Source: an uncultured Eubacteriales bacterium | GTDB taxonomy: Bacteria > Bacillota > Clostridia > Oscillospirales > Ruminococcaceae | Assembly: GCA_900318545.1 (NCBI GenBank) | Contig: ONLC01000145.1 | Location: forward strand, 1 to 5,843 | Direction of reading: 5' to 3' | Length of the DNA: 5,843 nt | Program-made: the position numbers and the translations under genes | In this document: piece after piece, positions 1 through 5,267 of the stretch | How positions within the stretch are numbered: position 1 is the stretch's first letter | Layout of the letters: each line of letters starts with the position of its first letter | Notes under the pieces: generated by a model | Databases searched by the model: none | Seen by the model: the letters and a program-made list of their open reading frames with translations, nothing else | Told to the model about the DNA's origin: nothing

Positions 1-588
1 AAAAGCAAGACCCCGGGTGAGGAGCTTGCCTCTAAGGACTCACTGAAAACAGATATACTCAGTCAGCTTCTTGCAGGCATTCAGGATAACCACTACAAGC
101 GTATAACCAACATTGATATGAGCGACCGCTCCGACATAAAGATCCTCTATGATGAGCGTATCGAGATAAGGCTCGGAAGCTCTGTCGATATAGAGTCTAA
201 GCTTACTCAGATAAAGGCTGTCATCGACAGGCAGAGAGAGGATTATGAGGGCACTATCATTTATAACAGCATCGAGAGCGGTATCTCTGCTATTCCGAAG
301 GAGAAGAATACTCCCGTCATTGACGATACAGCCGATGAGAACAGCTCCTCGGCCGAGGACGATACCTCGCAGGCTCAGACCGATACTCAGGAGGAGTTCC
401 CTGCCGACAACAATACCGACGGCTGGCAGGACGAGAACAACTGGCAGACCGATGACGGTACAGCTCAGAATGACGGCTGGCAGGACGGCACTGCCGATAA
501 CACATGGCAGGACAATACCACCGACAATACATGGCAGGATAACGGCGGTGATACGTGGCAGACCGATTATACAGATCAGGGCTGGTAA
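1..588 (+). CDS. ftsQ: Cell division protein FtsQ/DivIB, C-terminal part (5' end outside window)
   Basis: FtsQ/DivIB is a single-pass membrane protein of the divisome; with FtsL and FtsB/DivIC it links the Z-ring to septal wall synthesis, and its C-terminal part lies outside the membrane. The frame is open from base 1, giving the last 195 residues. Residues about 20-90 match the end of the family's beta domain: an 'I..IDMSDRSDIKILYDERI' stretch, then 'IRLGSS.....KLTQIKAVID', then a GTI strand. The N-terminal membrane segment and POTRA domain are upstream of the window. After about residue 100 comes an unusual acidic tail (residues ~103-195) rich in D, N, T and Q, with seven Trp in W-Q-D/T units; typical FtsQ ends soon after the beta domain. 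The position just before ftsZ supports the call. No clear terminator follows the stop. The match was made from memory of the family. Confidence 0.85.
   Translation, partial: KSKTPGEELASKDSLKTDILSQLLAGIQDNHYKRITNIDMSDRSDIKILYDERIEIRLGSSVDIESKLTQIKAVIDRQREDYEGTIIYNSIESGISAIPKEKNTPVIDDTADENSSSAEDDTSQAQTDTQEEFPADNNTDGWQDENNWQTDDGTAQNDGWQDGTADNTWQDNTTDNTWQDNGGDTWQTDYTDQGW
421..585 (+). repeat. Degenerate Trp-Gln-Asp repeat tract in the FtsQ tail
   Basis: The last 55 codons of ftsQ hold seven Trp codons in loosely repeated units such as DGWQD, NNWQT, NTWQD and DTWQT, spaced mostly 7-11 residues apart. At DNA level the recurring core is tGGCAGgac or tGGCAGacc. The tract has almost no basic residues and no predicted structure that I can see. 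By family topology it lies outside the membrane. Confidence 0.75.
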
Positions 589-682
589 GCTGAAAAACTG
601 TGTAAAATGTACAAATTTTCGGTCAGATATCGTCGTTTAATGAATAATAAATAAAAATTTTGTGAGGTCAGGGTCATACCTC

Positions 683-719
683 TTTACATTTTGACGAAAA
701 TGTGATACTATATTATTGT
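683..719 (+). promoter_or_regulatory. ftsZ promoter region, two overlapping sigma-A type candidates
   Basis: Candidate 1 is TTTACA (683-688), 17 bp, TACTAT (706-711), preceded by TGa, which makes an extended -10. Candidate 2 is TTGACG (691-696), 17 bp, TATTGT (714-719). Either would start a leader of roughly 100 bases before ftsZ. Directly downstream lie two CTTTGTGT copies (724-731 and 734-741) exactly one helical turn apart. Only transcript mapping would tell which start is used. Confidence 0.55.
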
Positions 720-826
720 ATCGCTTTGTGTCCCTTTGTGTGCATAAGCATATCAAAGCAGGAGCAAAAAGAAAGTCTGTATATATATAGAAGACGTAAA
801 AATTACGTTATGGGAGGACGTTCGTT

Positions 827-1975
827 ATGAGTTATGAGTTCGTAGAAGAGCCTGTGATCGGAGCTAAGATCAAAGTCATCGGTGTCGGCGGCGGCGGCGG
901 AAATGCACTTAACTGTATCGCTGCAGCAGGTATCGAGGGTAATGTTGAGTACATAGCAGTAAACACTGATATCCAGGCACTCAAAAAGTCAAATGCTACA
1001 AGACAGATTCAGATCGGTGCAAAGCTGACTCACGGTCTCGGTGCAGGTGCAAAGCCTGAGATAGGCGAGGCCTCCGCTCAGGAGAGCAGAGATGAGATCG
1101 CTGAGGCTATCGCTGATGCTGATATGGTATTTATAACCGCAGGTATGGGCGGCGGTACAGGTACAGGAGCTGCTCCTGTTGTTGCCGAGATCGCTCAGTC
1201 ACTTGATAAGCTCACCATCGCAGTTGTTACAAAGCCCTTCAAGTTTGAGGGTGCTAAGAAGATGGAGAGAGCTGAAAAGGGTATCGAGGCACTGACCAAT
1301 AACGTTGATGCTCTTATCGTTATCCCGAACCAGAACCTTATTACTAACGAGATGCGTCTTACAATGAAGCAGTCCTATGCTATTGCTGATGACGTGCTCA
1401 AGACCGATGTTATCGCTATCGCTGAGATAATCACAAGACATGATGATATCAACGTTGACTTCGCTGACGTTACTACTATCCTGAAGAATGCAGGAAGAGC
1501 TCATATCGCTCTTGGTCACGGCGAGGGCAAGGATAAGGTTGCTGATATTATTTCTCAGGTAGTAGCTTCTGACCTGCTCGAGACATCTATCACAGGTGCA
1601 AGAAGACTTATTGTAAACGTAACTATGAGCGAGGATCTGCTTATCAGCGATATGGACGAGCTTACCGCAGCTATCGCAGATGCTGCTGATGAGGGTGCTG
1701 AGATCATCTTCGGTAACGGTACTGATCCCGATTCCAAGGACAGCATGGACGTTACGGTTATTGCTGCTGACTTTGTGAACAGACCCGATCAGCCTGTTGA
1801 TGAGCAGCCCGCAAGACCCTTTACATCTAACTTTGCTGCGAACCCTGCTGATGCTGCTGCAAGAAAGGCAGCAGACGCAAAGGCTGATGCAGAGGCTATG
1901 CAGAGGGCAGGCGTTAAGGCCGCAGGCAACCCCGATTACTATGATGATATTTTCAATATCTTCAAGAACAAGTAA
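827..1975 (+). CDS. ftsZ: Cell division GTPase FtsZ
   Basis: FtsZ is the tubulin-like GTPase that polymerises into the Z-ring and recruits the divisome. The 382-residue protein has the glycine-rich nucleotide loop GGGGGN (21-26), the tubulin signature GGGTGTG (108-114), FEG (140-142) and the T7 catalytic loop NVDFADV (209-215), so GTP hydrolysis in the polymer should be intact. The C-terminal domain ends near residue 318. A short Ala-rich linker follows, then a conserved tail peptide, YYDDIFNIFKNK (371-382), of the type that binds FtsA or SepF. Compared with E. coli and B. subtilis it diverges around residues 165-205 and 225-265, and Lys145 replaces the Arg (E. coli R142) that contacts the nucleotide. 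The ATG start has GGGAGG at 812-817, nine bases upstream. It follows ftsQ but has its own promoter candidates and a terminator-like hairpin. Confidence 0.97.
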   Translation: MSYEFVEEPVIGAKIKVIGVGGGGGNALNCIAAAGIEGNVEYIAVNTDIQALKKSNATRQIQIGAKLTHGLGAGAKPEIGEASAQESRDEIAEAIADADMVFITAGMGGGTGTGAAPVVAEIAQSLDKLTIAVVTKPFKFEGAKKMERAEKGIEALTNNVDALIVIPNQNLITNEMRLTMKQSYAIADDVLKTDVIAIAEIITRHDDINVDFADVTTILKNAGRAHIALGHGEGKDKVADIISQVVASDLLETSITGARRLIVNVTMSEDLLISDMDELTAAIADAADEGAEIIFGNGTDPDSKDSMDVTVIAADFVNRPDQPVDEQPARPFTSNFAANPADAAARKAADAKADAEAMQRAGVKAAGNPDYYDDIFNIFKNK

Positions 1976-1995
1976 GTCTGTACTTTAGCTTTTAC

Positions 1996-2022
1996 GGGCG
2001 GATCGTAAGCGGTCCGCCCTTT
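1996..2022 (+). terminator. Terminator-like hairpin after ftsZ
   Basis: A 10-bp GC-rich stem (1996-2005 with 2010-2019, one G-U pair) closes a TAAG loop, 20 bases after the ftsZ stop. The U-run after it is short (TTT, then AACGCCC), so termination may be incomplete. Confidence 0.65.
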
Positions 2023-2043
2023 AACGCCCTTTGTGCGAAAACG

Positions 2044-2086
2044 TTTTCAGAAAACAAGTGACAGCTTTCTGAAAATTTCAGAAAAA
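2044..2086 (+). repeat. Three TTTCwGAAA boxes, helically phased
   Basis: The near-palindromic 9-mer TTTC(A/T)GAAA occurs at 2045-2053, 2066-2074 and 2076-2084. The starts are 21 and 10 bp apart, so all three would face the same side of the helix. They lie 26 bp upstream of the -35 of the first divIVA-like promoter. They could be an operator. Copies two and three can also pair as an AT-rich hairpin (2066-2072 with 2078-2084) ahead of a T6 run at 2093-2098, which might back up the ftsZ terminator. Confidence 0.5.
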
Positions 2087-2109
2087 CAGAAATTTTTTCG
2101 TTAAATCCC

Positions 2110-2138
2110 TTGAAATTTAATTCGTTTTTTGATATAAT
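2110..2138 (+). promoter_or_regulatory. Promoter P1 of the divIVA-like gene
   Basis: TTGAAA (2110-2115), a 17-bp spacer and a perfect TATAAT (2133-2138) fit a housekeeping sigma-A promoter. The start would be near 2145, giving a leader of about 150 AT-rich bases in which I see no further gene. Confidence 0.75.
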
Positions 2139-2233
2139 AAATATGGTCAAGAACAGCAGAATTGTCATTTTGAATAAAATAATTAAACAAATTTGTACGG
2201 AATAATGAAATTTATGAAAAGTGCACATTTCTG

Positions 2234-2262
2234 TTGAAAAAAACAAAGTTTTATAGTATAAT
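2234..2262 (+). promoter_or_regulatory. Promoter P2 of the divIVA-like gene
   Basis: This site has the same -35, spacer length and -10 as P1: TTGAAA (2234-2239), 17 bp, TATAAT (2257-2262). It sits 124 bp downstream of P1 and would start near 2269, leaving a leader of about 27 bases. Confidence 0.78.
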
Positions 2263-2282
2263 TATATTAATATAAAAGTTTT

Positions 2283-2289
2283 GGGAGGA
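2283..2289 (+). promoter_or_regulatory. Shine-Dalgarno site that fixes the divIVA-like start at 2296
   Basis: GGGAGGA lies six bases before ATG 2296. An in-frame TTG at 2281 would place this site inside the gene and leave no upstream site, so ATG 2296 is the start. Confidence 0.9.
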
Positions 2290-2295
2290 ATCGCT

Positions 2296-3315
2296 ATGGC
2301 AAGTAATGGATATTTAAGAACGGTAAGAGTCGGCGGCTTCGATAAGCAGGACGTTCTGGCTTATGTTGACGACCTTACATCAAAGATCTATAATCTTGAA
2401 ACTAAGGTAAAGGATCAGGAGGAAACTATTGAGCGACTTGAAAAGCAGAGCGAGAACGTTCAGCAGGGTGAGTTCGAGGGCAAGAAGGAGCTTGAGGAGA
2501 AGCTTGAGGCTGCAAATGTAAAGCTCGAGGACGCTAATAAGAAGAACGCTGAGCTTATGGCAAGCACAGATACAATGAAGGTTCGTATTGCTGACTATGA
2601 GCAGCAGGTTTCCGAGAAAGACGCTGAGATAGAAAAGCAGAATCAGGAGATCGAGGATCTGAAGGAGAAGCTCGAGCAGGCTGAGGCTAATGCAGGCTCG
2701 GCTACTGCTACACCTAACTTCGATATCGGAAGCGTGTTCATTGAGGCTCAGAATACCGCTAATAAGGTAGTTGCTGAGGCTAAGAAGGCTGCTAAGCAGA
2801 TGGAAGATGAAACCAAGCAGATGCAGGATCAGATCATTGCTGATGCTAATGCTCAGGCTCAGAAGACTGTAAGCGATGCTCAGGCAAGAGCTAATGAGGA
2901 CAGAGCTTCTGCTGATGCTTATGCTGTAAGCACTAAGGCTGAGGCTGATAAGTATGCTCAGGAGCAGACAGTTGAGGCTGACAGCTATGCTGAGGAAACC
3001 AGAACTGCCGCTGACAGAGATGCAGCTGCTAAGCTCGCTGAGGCTAAGAAGAGTGCTGACGATATGAACTTCCAGGCAAGAAAGGAAGCTGAGCAGATCG
3101 TTGAGAAGGCTAAGAATGATGCAGCTAACATCAGGTCTGAGTCGGCTGATATCAGAAATAAGGTCAAGACTCAGTTTACTTCTCTTAATGATACTGTACA
3201 GCAGCTTGTTACAACTCTGAATGACCTGTACGGAAACAGCATCGGTGCTGTTAATAATGCAAGAGATCTTATTGATGACGGTCTTTCAATGGTTGAAGAG
3301 GCCGAGAAGGAATAA
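2296..3315 (+). CDS. DivIVA-like coiled-coil cell division/polarity protein
   Basis: This 339-residue protein resembles DivIVA-domain proteins, cytoplasmic scaffolds that sense curved membrane at septa and poles. Residues 11-30 (RVGGFDKQDVLAYVDDL) match the N-terminal DivIVA membrane-binding segment, where the GGF/GYD turn precedes a helix. Residues ~31-132 are a charged Glu/Lys-rich coiled coil. A flexible linker (133-141, GSATATPNF) follows. Residues 151-282 are twelve consecutive 11-residue units with Ala at positions 1 and 5, and the last ~50 residues are a less regular helical tail. There is no signal peptide or membrane segment. It is about twice as long as B. subtilis DivIVA (164 residues). 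Two strong promoters suggest high expression, and the next gene starts two bases after the stop. The position after ftsQ-ftsZ supports a division role, but the exact partner is unknown. Without the N-terminal motif it would pass as a generic coiled-coil protein. Confidence 0.8.
   Translation: MASNGYLRTVRVGGFDKQDVLAYVDDLTSKIYNLETKVKDQEETIERLEKQSENVQQGEFEGKKELEEKLEAANVKLEDANKKNAELMASTDTMKVRIADYEQQVSEKDAEIEKQNQEIEDLKEKLEQAEANAGSATATPNFDIGSVFIEAQNTANKVVAEAKKAAKQMEDETKQMQDQIIADANAQAQKTVSDAQARANEDRASADAYAVSTKAEADKYAQEQTVEADSYAEETRTAADRDAAAKLAEAKKSADDMNFQARKEAEQIVEKAKNDAANIRSESADIRNKVKTQFTSLNDTVQQLVTTLNDLYGNSIGAVNNARDLIDDGLSMVEEAEKE
2746..3141 (+). repeat. Twelve in-phase 33-bp units coding for an 11-residue (hendecad) coiled coil
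   Basis: Units begin at residues 151, 162, 173 and every 11 residues to 272. Position 1 is Ala in 11 of 12 (Thr at 173), position 5 is Ala in 11 of 12 (Gln at 177). Position 8 is hydrophobic or Thr in eight units. Clear units include ADKYAQEQTVE and ADSYAEETRTA. The phase never breaks over 132 residues. The DNA copies are degenerate, so the tract is old rather than a recent expansion. Confidence 0.88.
3307..3312 (+). promoter_or_regulatory. Shine-Dalgarno site for fumB inside the divIVA-like 3' end
   Basis: AAGGAA ends five bases before GTG 3318 and lies within the last codons of the upstream gene. With a gap of only two bases between stop and start, the two genes are probably co-transcribed and translationally coupled. 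Confidence 0.7.
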
Positions 3316-3317
3316 CC

Positions 3318-3875
3318 GTGGCTGAAATAAGAAAAGTTAATGCACAGGAGCTTGGGGCTATAAGCCCTGAGCTCCGCTGTGGTGATAAGATATTACTGAG
3401 CGGTACAGTTTATACCGCAAGAGATGCAGCTCATAAGAGGTTTGCTGCTTTGCTTGATGAGGGGAAGGAGCTTCCGATACCCTTGAAAGGGGCTGTGATC
3501 TACTATGCAGGGCCTACTCCTGCTCCCGAGGGCAGACCGATAGGCTCCTGCGGTCCGACTACATCGGGCAGAATGGACAGGTTTGCTCCAAGGCTTCTGT
3601 ATCTCGGGCTTGCAGGTATGATAGGCAAGGGCGAACGCTCAAAGGACGTTCGGGATGCGGTAGTCAGGAATAAGGCTGTGTACCTGTGTGCTGTGGGCGG
3701 TGCAGGTGCACTGGCGTGCAAGTGCATAACCTCGTGCGAGGTGGTAGCCTTTGATGAGCTGGGCTGTGAGTCTGTGAAAAGGCTTACTGTGAAGGACTTT
3801 CCGCTTGTGGTGGCTGATGACTGCTATGGCGGAGATATCTTCGAGAGCGGCAGAGCTCAGTATAAGATAGGATAA
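3318..3875 (+). CDS. fumB: Class I (Fe-S) fumarate/tartrate hydro-lyase, beta subunit
   Basis: The 185 residues match the full length of the beta subunit of two-subunit iron-sulfur fumarases and L-tartrate dehydratases (FumB/TtdB type), which interconvert fumarate and malate or dehydrate tartrate. Visible family motifs are YTARDAAHKR (32-41), YYAGPTPAPEG (62-72), IGSCGPTTSGRMD (75-87), GMIGKGE (100-106), GGAGAL (127-132) and KDFP (159-162). In this enzyme class the 4Fe-4S cluster is held by the alpha subunit, which is not in the window; the usual arrangement is alpha then beta in tandem. Here the gene begins with GTG two bases after a divIVA-like gene, an odd partner. It has eight Cys, with no cluster motif. 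Fumarase versus tartrate dehydratase cannot be decided from sequence alone, so the symbol indicates the family. Confidence 0.88.
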   Translation: MAEIRKVNAQELGAISPELRCGDKILLSGTVYTARDAAHKRFAALLDEGKELPIPLKGAVIYYAGPTPAPEGRPIGSCGPTTSGRMDRFAPRLLYLGLAGMIGKGERSKDVRDAVVRNKAVYLCAVGGAGALACKCITSCEVVAFDELGCESVKRLTVKDFPLVVADDCYGGDIFESGRAQYKIG

Positions 3876-3879
3876 GCTG

Positions 3880-3905
3880 ACCGACCGTAATTAGTTACGG
3901 TCGGT
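3880..3905 (+). terminator. Hairpin after fumB, probable terminator
   Basis: A perfect 11-bp stem (ACCGACCGTAA with its complement) closes a 4-base loop, four bases after the fumB stop. Only a broken T-rich stretch follows (TAATATTTGACTTTT), so it may act weakly or as an RNA 3'-end stabiliser. It separates the divIVA-like/fumB unit from the sigma factor unit. Confidence 0.7.
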
Positions 3906-4002
3906 TAATATTTGACTTTTGTTAAAATTTACAATTAGGATTTGCCGAAACTGTGCTTTGTTACAAATATTCGGGAGAAACGTTCATAATCGTCAAAATT
4001 GC

Positions 4003-4031
4003 TTGACTTTTTCAGGGCGTGGTGATATGAT
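4003..4031 (+). promoter_or_regulatory. Strong extended -10 promoter of the sigma factor gene
   Basis: TTGACT (4003-4008), a 17-bp spacer and TATGAT (4026-4031) form a near-consensus sigma-A promoter. TGa directly before the -10 adds an extended -10. The transcript would begin near 4038, 46 bases before the ATG. Confidence 0.8.
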
Positions 4032-4083
4032 ATTTGTATGAGTTTGTGTAAATCGGCGTGTATTTTTCGGAGAGTGCGAAGAA

Positions 4084-4638
4084 ATGGAAGGCAGAAATTC
4101 AGTATCATTTTCGGTACTTCCCGACGAAGAGCTTGTCGGTGCAGCAGTAACGGATATAGAGGCTTTGAGTGAGCTTGTGAAAAGGTATCTGCCGGTGGTG
4201 CATTACCTTTCGGGGCAGTTCCCCGGGGCTGCGAGAGATGATCTTGCACAGGAGGGAGCTATGGCTCTTATCAAGGCGGTGAGAAGCTATTCTCCCGATA
4301 AGGGAACAAAGTTTGCGACCTATGCTTCAAGGTGTATAAGGAATAAGATGCTCTCGGAGCTGGGGAGGAATACTCCGATAAGCGAGGACGAGGGCACGCT
4401 TGATGACTTTTATGCTGCAGAGGAGACTGACCCTGAGAGGCTTGTCATCGAGAAGGAGGAAGCAAGGGAGCTTTATGAGAGGATAGCTAAGGAGCTCTCT
4501 CCGCTGGAGTGGAGTGCGTTTATGCTGTTTGCGGATCAGATGTCCTATGGGGATATTGCGAAAAGGCTGAACGTAAGCGAAAAGTCCGTTGACAATGCGA
4601 TACAGAGGGCAAGGAGAAAGCTGAGGAGCATACTCTGA
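4084..4638 (+). CDS. Sigma-70 family RNA polymerase sigma factor, SigH-like
   Basis: This 184-residue protein would bind core RNA polymerase and direct it to alternative promoters. Region 2 covers residues ~27-97, including DDLAQEGAMALIKAVRSY (52-69, core binding) and the TKFATYASRCIRNKM stretch (75-89, -10 recognition). There is no region 3. A short acidic linker (~98-130) leads to region 4 (136-184) with a helix-turn-helix at SYGDIAKRLNVSEKSVDNA (154-172) and the basic end RARRKLRSIL. The pattern KSVDNAIQRARRKL closely parallels the end of B. subtilis SigH (218 residues), the early stationary-phase and sporulation factor, so a SigH-like role is likely but not proven. The ATG start has GGAGAG at 4069-4074. 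No anti-sigma gene is adjacent. It probably shares a transcript with the zinc-ribbon gene, as no terminator with a U-run separates them. Confidence 0.9.
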   Translation: MEGRNSVSFSVLPDEELVGAAVTDIEALSELVKRYLPVVHYLSGQFPGAARDDLAQEGAMALIKAVRSYSPDKGTKFATYASRCIRNKMLSELGRNTPISEDEGTLDDFYAAEETDPERLVIEKEEARELYERIAKELSPLEWSAFMLFADQMSYGDIAKRLNVSEKSVDNAIQRARRKLRSIL

Positions 4639-4644
4639 GAAACG

Positions 4645-4704
4645 GCTCGGTAGCTTAAAGAAGAGCATTGGGAACAAGGGTGTCGGTGCAAGACCGACCC
4701 GGGC
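4645..4704 (+). ncRNA. tRNA-like folded leader between sigma and zinc-ribbon genes (unassigned)
   Basis: The 92-base gap can fold into a cloverleaf-like shape. A closing helix pairs 4645-4650 with 4699-4704 (one G-U). Next comes TA and a 4-bp arm, 4653-4656 with 4663-4666 (one G-U). A 3-bp arm, 4668-4670 with 4675-4677, has a GGAA (GNRA) loop. A 5-bp arm, 4682-4686 with 4694-4698, has a 7-base loop TGCAAGA. It is not a working tRNA: the anticodon arm is far too short and D-loop GG is absent. It may be a cis-regulatory leader or a decayed tRNA. An alternative fold extends the last arm by pairing 4679-4680 with 4699-4700. I do not recognise it as a known riboswitch. Confidence 0.4.
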
Positions 4705-4718
4705 AAAATTTATCAAAC

Positions 4719-4722
4719 GAGG
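4719..4722 (+). promoter_or_regulatory. Shine-Dalgarno site that fixes the zinc-ribbon start at 4731
   Basis: GAGG lies eight bases before ATG 4731. The open frame continues upstream through the folded leader, but those codons resemble no protein and carry no better site, so ATG 4731 is the start. Confidence 0.8.
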
Positions 4723-4730
4723 TTGGAATT

Positions 4731-5012
4731 ATGTACGAAGACAAGACATTGGTGTGCAAGGAATGCGGCAGCGAGTTCGTATTTACAGCAGGAGAGCAGG
4801 AGTTCTATGCTGAAAAGGGCTTTGTAAACGAGCCGCAGAGATGCAAGGCTTGCAGAGATGCAAGAAAGGCAGCAAGCAGAGCTGAGAGACAGACCTATAC
4901 AGCAGTCTGTGCAGCGTGCGGCGGTGAAGCTGTTATCCCGTTCAAGCCCAGAGAGGATCGCCCTGTTTATTGCAGCGAGTGCTTTGCTAAAATGAAGGAG
5001 CAGGACGCCTGA
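4731..5012 (+). CDS. Small double zinc-ribbon protein (CxxC-x17-CxxC type)
   Basis: The 93-residue protein carries eight cysteines in two four-Cys sets, each suited to bind one zinc ion. Set one is C9/C12 with C38/C41, in the context LVCKECGSEFVFTAGEQEFY and PQRCKACRDARK. Set two is C60/C63 with C81/C84, exactly 17 residues between the CxxC pairs, with PREDRPVYCSECF at its end. This layout is that of small zinc-ribbon proteins common in Clostridia and other anaerobes. Their function is not established; binding to nucleic acid or protein is plausible. There is no membrane segment or signal peptide, and a basic stretch (R42-R53) joins the two ribbons. It sits 92 bases after the sigma factor gene and ahead of a strong terminator, so it is probably the last gene of that transcript. 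Confidence 0.88.
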   Translation: MYEDKTLVCKECGSEFVFTAGEQEFYAEKGFVNEPQRCKACRDARKAASRAERQTYTAVCAACGGEAVIPFKPREDRPVYCSECFAKMKEQDA

Positions 5013-5022
5013 TATATTGTAT

Positions 5023-5069
5023 CACTAAAATGAGAAGCCCACTTCGGTAACGAGGTGGGCTTTTTAGTG
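5023..5069 (+). terminator. Strong intrinsic, probably bidirectional terminator
   Basis: A 12-bp stem (5035-5046 with 5051-5062, one G-U) closes a GTAA loop and runs into TTTTT (5061-5065). The flanks also pair: CACTAAAA (5023-5030) with TTTTAGTG (5062-5069). The A-run on the left means it could also stop transcription coming from the right. It lies 22 bases after the zinc-ribbon stop when measured to the main stem. Confidence 0.92.
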
Positions 5070-5087
5070 TGATGTGTGATGTGTGAT
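5067..5087 (+). repeat. Three tandem copies of GTGTGAT
   Basis: GTGTGAT is repeated exactly three times without interruption, beginning inside the right flank of the terminator. It is probably a slippage-prone microsatellite. Confidence 0.9.
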
Positions 5088-5152
5088 ATTACGATTTTTT
5101 CAGCTGTAGGGTTGCACAAAAATCTCTGTTGAAAATTGTGTAAACAGTAGAT

Positions 5153-5168
5153 GCAGGGTTTTCCCTGC
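5153..5168 (+). repeat. 16-bp hairpin element, copy 1
   Basis: GCAGGGTTTTCCCTGC is a 6-bp perfect stem with a TTTT loop. It is followed 11 bases later by a CAGAATAGTA box (5180-5189), as in copy 4. Confidence 0.85.
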
Positions 5169-5267
5169 GGAGGTGTTAGCAGAATAGTAGGTAGAAGGTA
5201 TTAAAAGTTGAATTGTGGGGATTGCATAAAATTCCGAGTGCAGACTTGTTGAATTTACTATGTTATT

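Noticed and set aside
760..764. AGGAG in the ftsZ leader as a site for a leader peptide
   Set aside because: No start codon lies at a suitable distance downstream.
847..904. Five-glycine GGGGGN loop in FtsZ as an unusual variant
   Set aside because: E. coli FtsZ has the same loop; it is a normal form.
1992..2246. 84-codon minus-strand open frame after ftsZ
   Set aside because: It crosses the terminator hairpin and both regulatory boxes, is AT-rich without a convincing start, and resembles no protein.
3503..3727. Minus-strand frame opposite fumB, and similar frames opposite ftsZ and the sigma gene
   Set aside because: They are shadows of well-conserved genes on the other strand and show no start signal.
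3937..3943. AGGATTT as a SigH -35 box suggesting self-regulation of the sigma gene
   Set aside because: No GAAT-like -10 follows at the right distance, and a much better sigma-A promoter lies closer to the gene.
4589..4594. Perfect TTGACA inside the sigma factor gene
   Set aside because: No -10 hexamer lies 16-18 bp downstream, and the bases are explained by the conserved V-D-N codons of region 4.
4641..4707. A true tRNA gene between the sigma and zinc-ribbon genes
   Set aside because: Only 14 bases separate the D-like and T-like arms, so no 5-bp, 7-base anticodon arm fits, and the D-loop lacks GG.
5067..5087. GTGTGAT triplicate as the start of a CRISPR array
   Set aside because: The units are seven bases long with no spacers, so it is a simple tandem repeat.
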